A stretch of 18,315 bases of DNA from an uncultured Oscillospiraceae bacterium. Its GTDB lineage: Bacteria; Bacillota; Clostridia; Oscillospirales; Oscillospiraceae. Positions 14,523 through 18,315 of the stretch are shown piece after piece. The stretch's first letter is position 1. Each line of letters opens with the position of its first letter. The stretch lies in assembly GCA_910587255.1 (NCBI GenBank), contig CAJUKT010000028.1, positions 1 to 18,315 on the forward strand, read 5' to 3'. The notes under the pieces are model-generated. The model was not told the DNA's origin. It saw only the letters and a program-made list of their open reading frames with translations, and made no database searches. The position numbers were made by a program, and so were the translations under genes.

Positions 14523-15629
14523 TTACCTTCTCAGCAGTGTATTTCGCAGGTAGCGCCGCCACGGCGCGGGGTCGTCCCCGGCGGACAGGGCTTCCTGGGC
14601 CCGGAACCAATCGGCCACCCCTTGGAAGAAGGGGCCGGGCTGCCCGCGGCGCAGGTAGTCCAGCATGGCCGCGCCGTCGTTGAGGGTGAAGCGCATCCGC
14701 ACCCCGGTTTTATAATCCTGGGGCCGGTAGTCCAGCCGCTCCCCCATCGCGGCCCTGGCGTAACGCTGGGCGAAGGGGCTGTCCGCCCGCTCGGTCATGG
14801 GGAAGCTGCCCCAGACGCGGGGGTTGACCTCCAGCACAAACGGCCCCTTGAACTCCACCATGGCCATACCCACAAAGCCGAAGGAGGACAGCAGGCGGTA
14901 GGCATGGTCAATCATTTTTTCGTCATAAAAGCTCTCGCAGCAGGTGGACGGCCCGCCGGAGGCGGGGTACTCCCGGACGCGGCGGTGGCAGATGGCGGAA
15001 ATGAGCCGCCCCTCCCGGTCCAGCAGCAGGCTGGCCCCCGCGCCCGTCCCCTCCACCTTCTCCTGGACGATAGGGCTGGGGTCGTACCGGGACATGAGCA
15101 GCCGGTAAACCTCATAATCCTGGGCGTTGTTTGCCTGGGCGTAGCGGTCCTGGGCCTTCAGCCCGAATTTTTCCCCGCAGTGGGGCTTGATAATCACGGG
15201 ATAGCAATCTGGCTCCCCGTCAAACGAGCGGGGGACGGGTATGCCCAGCTCCCGGCAGCGCCGGTGGACCGCCTCCTTGTCGTTGAGGGCGTCCAGCGCC
15301 TCGGGCGGGGCGATGAGGAAATCACACACCTGGGCAAAGCGCTCCCGCTGCTTCGCCACGGCGCTGAGGGTGGCCGCCCCCGTGCAGAACAGCACAGGAT
15401 GGCCGTACCCCTCCAGCAGGGCGTACAGCCGGTCCGGGTAGTCCGAACCGGCGGCGGAGCCGTCCAGCCATCGGGCTTCGGACACATAGCGGGAGGTAAA
15501 TACCGGCGGCTCCAAAGGGCAGTCCCCCCGGCTCTGGACGGCGGCAACCCGCCAACCCGCCCGGCCCAGCATCCGGGCGGCGGCGATGGAGGAGCGGTAT
15601 TTCCCGTCGGTGATGACCACAGTGCCCAT
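14523..15629 (-). CDS. ATP-grasp carboxylate-amine ligase-like protein
   Basis: This 368-residue protein starts with a Rossmann-like N-domain (GTVVITDGKYRSSIAAARML). The ATP-grasp fold follows: LNDKEAVHRRCRELGIPVPRS, the nucleotide-binding lysine block PVIIKPHCGEKFG, QEKVEGTGAGAS, and the Mg-binding VLEVNPRVWGSFP. ATP-grasp ligases join a carboxylate to an amine or thiol via an acyl phosphate; the closest type is the predicted carboligase group (COG3919-like), often near envelope polysaccharide genes. The substrate is unknown. ATG at 15629 follows AAGGAGG, better than the upstream in-frame ATG at 15659. It is the first gene of an operon with the PHP and deacetylase genes, suggesting modification of a cell-surface glycan or its precursor. 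Confidence 0.85.
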   Translation of the reverse strand: MGTVVITDGKYRSSIAAARMLGRAGWRVAAVQSRGDCPLEPPVFTSRYVSEARWLDGSAAGSDYPDRLYALLEGYGHPVLFCTGAATLSAVAKQRERFAQVCDFLIAPPEALDALNDKEAVHRRCRELGIPVPRSFDGEPDCYPVIIKPHCGEKFGLKAQDRYAQANNAQDYEVYRLLMSRYDPSPIVQEKVEGTGAGASLLLDREGRLISAICHRRVREYPASGGPSTCCESFYDEKMIDHAYRLLSSFGFVGMAMVEFKGPFVLEVNPRVWGSFPMTERADSPFAQRYARAAMGERLDYRPQDYKTGVRMRFTLNDGAAMLDYLRRGQPGPFFQGVADWFRAQEALSAGDDPAPWRRYLRNTLLRR

Positions 15630-15661
15630 AACACCCCTCCTTTTCGAGTGGATTGGCAAAC

Positions 15662-15690
15662 ATTATATCAAAGCGGCGGGGAGATTGCAA
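15662..15690 (-). promoter_or_regulatory. Promoter of the ATP-grasp/PHP/deacetylase operon
   Basis: On the minus strand TTGCAA (15690-15685), a 17-bp spacer and TATAAT (15667-15662), with TGA before it as an extended -10, lie about 32 bases before the start codon. It is divergent from the GNAT promoter; the two -35 boxes are 14 bp apart. Confidence 0.85.
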
Positions 15691-15704
15691 GGGCCGCGCG
15701 GGCT

Positions 15705-15733
15705 TTGACAGCCCGGCCCGGACGGCGTATAAT
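15705..15733 (+). promoter_or_regulatory. Consensus sigma-A promoter of the GNAT gene
   Basis: TTGACA (15705-15710), a 17-bp spacer and TATAAT (15728-15733) match the consensus exactly. The -35 box lies inside an inverted repeat CGGGCT-5-AGCCCG (15699-15715), a possible operator that could control one or both divergent units. Confidence 0.9.
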
Positions 15734-15769
15734 AGGGGCGGAATATCCAGCGAAAGGAGCAAAAGCCCT

Positions 15770-16396
15770 ATGGTTTCCCTCCAGGATTATCTCGCCGACC
15801 CCTGCGGCACGCTGTCCATCCCCTATTGGAAGGCAAAGCAGATTTCCGTGCCCCCTGGGATGGATATCGTACACCACAGCCGGTTTTGCCCGCAGATGGC
15901 GCAGGGCCGCAGCCACAGCAGCTTTTTCCGGCTGATCCACCGCCTGGGGGCCGTGCCCCGCTTTGAGCCCCCGCCCGGCGTGGCCCTGGCCCAGGTCTCC
16001 CCGGAACAGGCGGGGGAGATTGCCGCGCTCATCAACCGCTGCTACCGCCACTCCGGCATCCAGGTGACGCAGGAGGAGGTGCGGGGCTGGGCCGGTTCCC
16101 CGGCCTGCCGCCCGGAGCTGTGGGTGGGGGCTTTTGCGGAGGGGGCGCTTGTCGGCTCGGTGATCGGGGAGTTCGACCCGGAGGCGGGGGAGGGCGTTAT
16201 CGAGTGGCTCCAGGTGCTGCCGGAGTGCCGGGGGCGGGGGATAGCCGCCGCGCTGACAGCCCGGACGCTGGAAACCATGGGCGGCTTTGCGGGGTTTGCC
16301 ACGGTGTCCGGCGCACGGGAAAACCCCACGCGGCCCGAGCGGGTGTACCGCGCCTGCGGCTTTGAAGGGGACGACGTGTGGCACATCCTGCGCTGA
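15770..16396 (+). CDS. GNAT-family N-acetyltransferase
   Basis: This 208-residue protein has a GNAT acetyl-CoA site in the C-terminal half: VIEWLQVLPECRGRGIAAALTARTLE (about 144-169) gives strand beta4 and the pyrophosphate-binding RGRGIA loop, and ENPTRPERVYRACGFE is the usual final helix-strand. The N-terminal 70 residues (DYLADPCGTLSIPYWKAKQ...) are not typical and may bind the acceptor substrate, which cannot be named. ATG at 15770 follows AAAGGAG by 10 nt. It is monocistronic from a consensus promoter and divergent from the envelope operon. After the stop there is a weak GC hairpin followed by TTTTGCTTTTTTT (16398-16423), perhaps its terminator. Confidence 0.85.
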   Translation: MVSLQDYLADPCGTLSIPYWKAKQISVPPGMDIVHHSRFCPQMAQGRSHSSFFRLIHRLGAVPRFEPPPGVALAQVSPEQAGEIAALINRCYRHSGIQVTQEEVRGWAGSPACRPELWVGAFAEGALVGSVIGEFDPEAGEGVIEWLQVLPECRGRGIAAALTARTLETMGGFAGFATVSGARENPTRPERVYRACGFEGDDVWHILR

Positions 16397-16433
16397 GGCC
16401 GGCCCGGCTGTTTTGCTTTTTTTAAAAATAGAG

Positions 16434-16462
16434 TTGATAAATCCGCCCGGCCGTGATAAAAT
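16434..16462 (+). promoter_or_regulatory. Promoter of the SRP RNA gene
   Basis: TTGATA (16434-16439), a 17-bp spacer and TAAAAT (16457-16462), preceded by TGA, predict a start near 16469. That is about 27 nt before the mature RNA. This leader can fold as GCGGCTTGC/GCAAGGCCGC around an inner CGCC-TCC-GGCG hairpin. Confidence 0.75.
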
Positions 16463-16495
16463 AACTGCGGCTTGCAAGCGCCTCCGGCGTGAGGC

Positions 16496-16768
16496 AAGGC
16501 CGCGCTAGTCGGGGAGATAGCGGTGCCCTGTACCTGCAATCCGCTACAGCAGGGATGAATCCCGGCCCCCGGAGGCAGACTGTGCCGTCTGCCCCATATA
16601 AGCAGCGATGATGGACCGGTCCCGCGCAACGCTCACCCGTGAACCGTGTCAGGCGGGGAACCGAGCAGCACTAAGCGGACCTGGGCGTGTGCCGCGGGCG
16701 CGCCGGTCCTGAGCCGGCTGTATGGGTAACGGGCATATCCTGTCCTTCAAAGGCCGGTGCGCGGTCTT
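16496..16768 (+). ncRNA. ffs: Signal recognition particle RNA, large bacterial (scRNA) type
   Basis: This is the RNA scaffold of the signal recognition particle, which binds Ffh and targets membrane and secreted proteins. Diagnostic blocks are CTAGTCGGGGAGATAGCGG and GTGCCCTGTACCTGC in the Alu domain, CGCAACGCTCACCCGTGAACC before the tip, and GTGTCAGGCGGGGAACCGAG plus CAGCACTAAGCGGACC in the Ffh-binding domain IV. The ends pair over 10 bp with one G-U (16496-16505 with 16759-16768), giving about 273 nt, close to the 271 of Bacillus subtilis scRNA. The promoter lies further upstream and no T-run directly follows except TTGTTTT, so 5' and 3' processing (RNase III in Bacillus) is likely. Exact ends are inferred. 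Confidence 0.9.
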
Positions 16769-16776
16769 GTTTTGCG

Positions 16777-16934
16777 CCGAAGCGCGAGGGCAGGCGCATA
16801 GGGGAGCTTGGAGCGGAGCGAAAGCAAAAGCGCAGAGCCCGCGCAGCGGGATCAGGTTTTGCTTGAGCCGCAGCGAAAGCGACCCGGCCATGCGCCCAGC
16901 CCGAGCGTGACACCACCGAAGCGCGAGCGCAGGC
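16777..16934. repeat. GC-rich modular repeats between the SRP RNA and dnaX
   Basis: CCGAAGCGCGAG(G/C)GCAGGC occurs at 16777-16795 and 16916-16934, with 18 of 19 matches. AGCGAAAGC recurs at about 16817 and 16872, GGCCGG at 16752 and 16932. Nested inverted repeats lie between: GCAAAA/TTTTGC (16824-16829, 16857-16862) enclosing CCCGC-GCA-GCGGG (16838-16850). Short open frames here have no recognisable protein. I read 16769-16997 as a structured non-coding trailer or extragenic repeat. Confidence 0.55.
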
Positions 16935-16963
16935 CGGTTTTATGAAGCGTCCAAGCGCTCAAA

Positions 16964-16997
16964 GCGCAGCGTTGCAACAGCGCTGCGCGTTTCTTTT
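16964..16997 (+). terminator. Hairpin terminator upstream of dnaX
   Basis: The stem GCGCAGCG (16964-16971) pairs with CGCTGCGC (16981-16988) around a 9-nt loop, followed by GTTTCTTTT. It ends 20 bases before the dnaX start. It probably ends the SRP RNA transcript, or partly attenuates read-through into dnaX; no separate dnaX promoter is obvious. Confidence 0.65.
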
Positions 16998-17017
16998 ATG
17001 TTGGAGAGGTGATTTCA

Positions 17018-18315
17018 ATGTACCAGGCCCTGTACCGCAAGTGGCGCTCCCGCACCTTCGACCAGGTGGTGGGCCAGGGCCACGTCACCCAGACCCTCAA
17101 GCGCCAGGTGGAGTCCGGGCGGCTGTCCCACGCCTACCTGTTCACCGGCACCCGGGGGACGGGCAAAACCTCCTGCGCCAAGCTGCTGGCCCGGGCGGTG
17201 AACTGTGAGCGCCCCCAGGACGGCAACCCCTGCAATGCCTGCCCCGCCTGCCTGGGCATTGAGAACGGCTCCATCCTGGATGTGCTGGAGCTGGACGCCG
17301 CCTCCAACAACCGCGTGGACGATATCCGCGCCATCCTGGACGAGGCGGTGTACACCCCTGCGGCGGTGAAAAAGCGGGTGTACATTGTGGACGAGGTGCA
17401 CATGCTCTCCGCCCAGGCGTTCAACGCCCTGCTCCAGATTCTGGAGGAGCCTCCGGCGCATCTGATGTTCATCCTGGCCACCACCGAGGTGAACAAGGTG
17501 CCCGCCACCATCAAGAGCCGCTGCCAGCAGTTCGCCTTCAAGCGCATCCGGGCGGAGGACATCGCCGCCCATCTGCTCCATGTGGCGCAGGAGGAGGGCT
17601 TCCCCCTGTCCCAGAGCGCCGCCGCCCTCATCGCCCGGCTGGCGGACGGCGGAATGCGGGACGCGCTGTCCCTGCTGGACCAGTGCTCCGGCGGCGGGGA
17701 CGGGGTGGATGGGGAGCGGGTGCTGTCCACCCTGGGGCTGGCGGGCAATCTGGAGGCCGCCGCCCTGCTGGACTGCGCCGCCGCCGGCGACACCGCCGCC
17801 GCCCTGGAGCGGCTGGACAGGCTGTACGCCGGGGGGAAGGAGATGGCCGCCCTGGCGGGGGAGCTGTCCGCCCTGGTGCGGGACCTGCTGGTGCGCAAAA
17901 CCGCCCCCAAGGCGGGCGCGGCCCTGATGACCGGGGGCTTCGACGGGGAGACGCTGAAAAGGCTGTGCGCCCAATTCGACGCGCCCCGGCTGGTGCAGAT
18001 GCTGACCCTGCTGCAAAAAACGGCGGCGGACCTGGGCAGGTCCGCCAACCGCCGCACCGATATGGAGCTGTGCCTGGCCGCCCTGTGCGACCCGGCGCTG
18101 GACCCCACCCCGGCGGGTTTGGCCGCCCGGGTGGCCCGGCTGGAGCAGGGGGAAGGGAGCCCCCCCCGGCACGCGCCCTCCCCCGCGCCCCACAGGGAGC
18201 CCCCCCCCGCCCCCCGGCAGGCAGAACCGGCCCGGGAGGAGGTCCCCTGGGAGGAACCTCCCCTGCCCGACGAGCCCCCGCCCCGGGAGGAGGACGCCCC
18301 CCCTTGGGATGTGGA
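17018..18315 (+). CDS. dnaX: DNA polymerase III subunit gamma/tau (3' end outside window)
   Basis: The visible 432 residues are the N-terminal AAA+ part of the clamp-loader ATPase that loads the sliding clamp and holds the replisome together. Walker A is GTRGTGKT (44-51), the zinc module uses Cys63, 72, 75 and 78, Walker B is VYIVDEVHML (121-130), and the arginine finger is in KSRCQQF (166-172). The clamp-loader collar domain follows. From about residue 375 the sequence turns into a Pro/Glu-rich linker, as usual before the tau part. ATG follows GGAGAGG at about 8 nt. The frame is open to the window end. SRP RNA upstream of dnaX is the arrangement seen in Bacillus and relatives. The tau region and any frameshift signal lie outside. 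Confidence 0.96.
   Translation, partial: MYQALYRKWRSRTFDQVVGQGHVTQTLKRQVESGRLSHAYLFTGTRGTGKTSCAKLLARAVNCERPQDGNPCNACPACLGIENGSILDVLELDAASNNRVDDIRAILDEAVYTPAAVKKRVYIVDEVHMLSAQAFNALLQILEEPPAHLMFILATTEVNKVPATIKSRCQQFAFKRIRAEDIAAHLLHVAQEEGFPLSQSAAALIARLADGGMRDALSLLDQCSGGGDGVDGERVLSTLGLAGNLEAAALLDCAAAGDTAAALERLDRLYAGGKEMAALAGELSALVRDLLVRKTAPKAGAALMTGGFDGETLKRLCAQFDAPRLVQMLTLLQKTAADLGRSANRRTDMELCLAALCDPALDPTPAGLAARVARLEQGEGSPPRHAPSPAPHREPPPAPRQAEPAREEVPWEEPPLPDEPPPREEDAPPWDV

Noticed and set aside
16398..16423. Strong terminator after the GNAT gene
   Set aside because: The GCCGG-C-CCGGC palindrome leaves too short a loop for a stable hairpin. The T-rich tract is real, so I mention it only as a possibility.
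17015..18193. 392-residue minus-strand frame antisense to dnaX
   Set aside because: Shadow; dnaX is unambiguous on the plus strand.
1..18315. CRISPR array, plasmid or phage replication origin, phage structural genes
   Set aside because: No regularly spaced repeats, iterons or structural genes are seen. The repeats found are too few and are explained otherwise.

Overview
The window looks like the chromosome of a GC-rich gut Clostridia member, most like the Oscillospiraceae (Flavonifractor/Oscillibacter type). Supporting this are GC-biased codons, strong GGAGG ribosome sites, near-consensus sigma-A promoters, a RecD2-type helicase, a large Firmicutes-type SRP RNA upstream of dnaX, and a Firmicutes-style lysA. 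The taxonomic placement is inference. The left third is clearly AT-richer and foreign.

Bases 1-6027 are a nest of mobile DNA. A tyrosine integrase gene (1-174 and 5857-6027), pointing towards a tRNA-Leu(TAG) gene at 6212-6296, is split exactly at its HxLRH catalytic motif. The insert is a compact element of about 5,685 bp. It carries three same-strand genes in one likely operon: a large serine recombinase (4227-5735), an OLD-family ATPase/TOPRIM nuclease resembling GajA (2196-4190), and a UvrD-like helicase resembling GajB (229-2192). The pair is best read as a Gabija-type anti-phage system, diverged in size and in a cysteine-rich helicase N-terminus. The two junctions share a CA dinucleotide in the same codon position, so excision there would rebuild an in-frame integrase. 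The helicase gene carries an apparent one-base deletion that separates its two halves.

From 6059 rightwards the DNA is ordinary GC-rich chromosome. It holds two hairpin terminators and the tRNA-Leu. On the minus strand follow lysA, a small NTF2-like gene and recD2, the last two translationally coupled. A 164-bp MITE-like palindrome lies between recD2 and ptsI. ptsI (enzyme I of the PTS, plus strand) ends in a strong terminator facing a minus-strand three-gene operon: ATP-grasp ligase, PHP hydrolase, and a CE4 deacetylase with an SLH-like tail, probably concerned with envelope polysaccharide. A divergent promoter region separates that operon from a GNAT acetyltransferase. Then come the SRP RNA, a non-coding trailer of GC-rich modular repeats ending in a terminator-like hairpin, and dnaX, which runs off the right edge.

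The point of most interest is the Gabija-like cassette with its own recombinase sitting inside another element's integrase. It carries a defence function, disarms the element it has invaded, and could in principle restore it on exact excision. Everything else is housekeeping with a few unusual intergenic structures.
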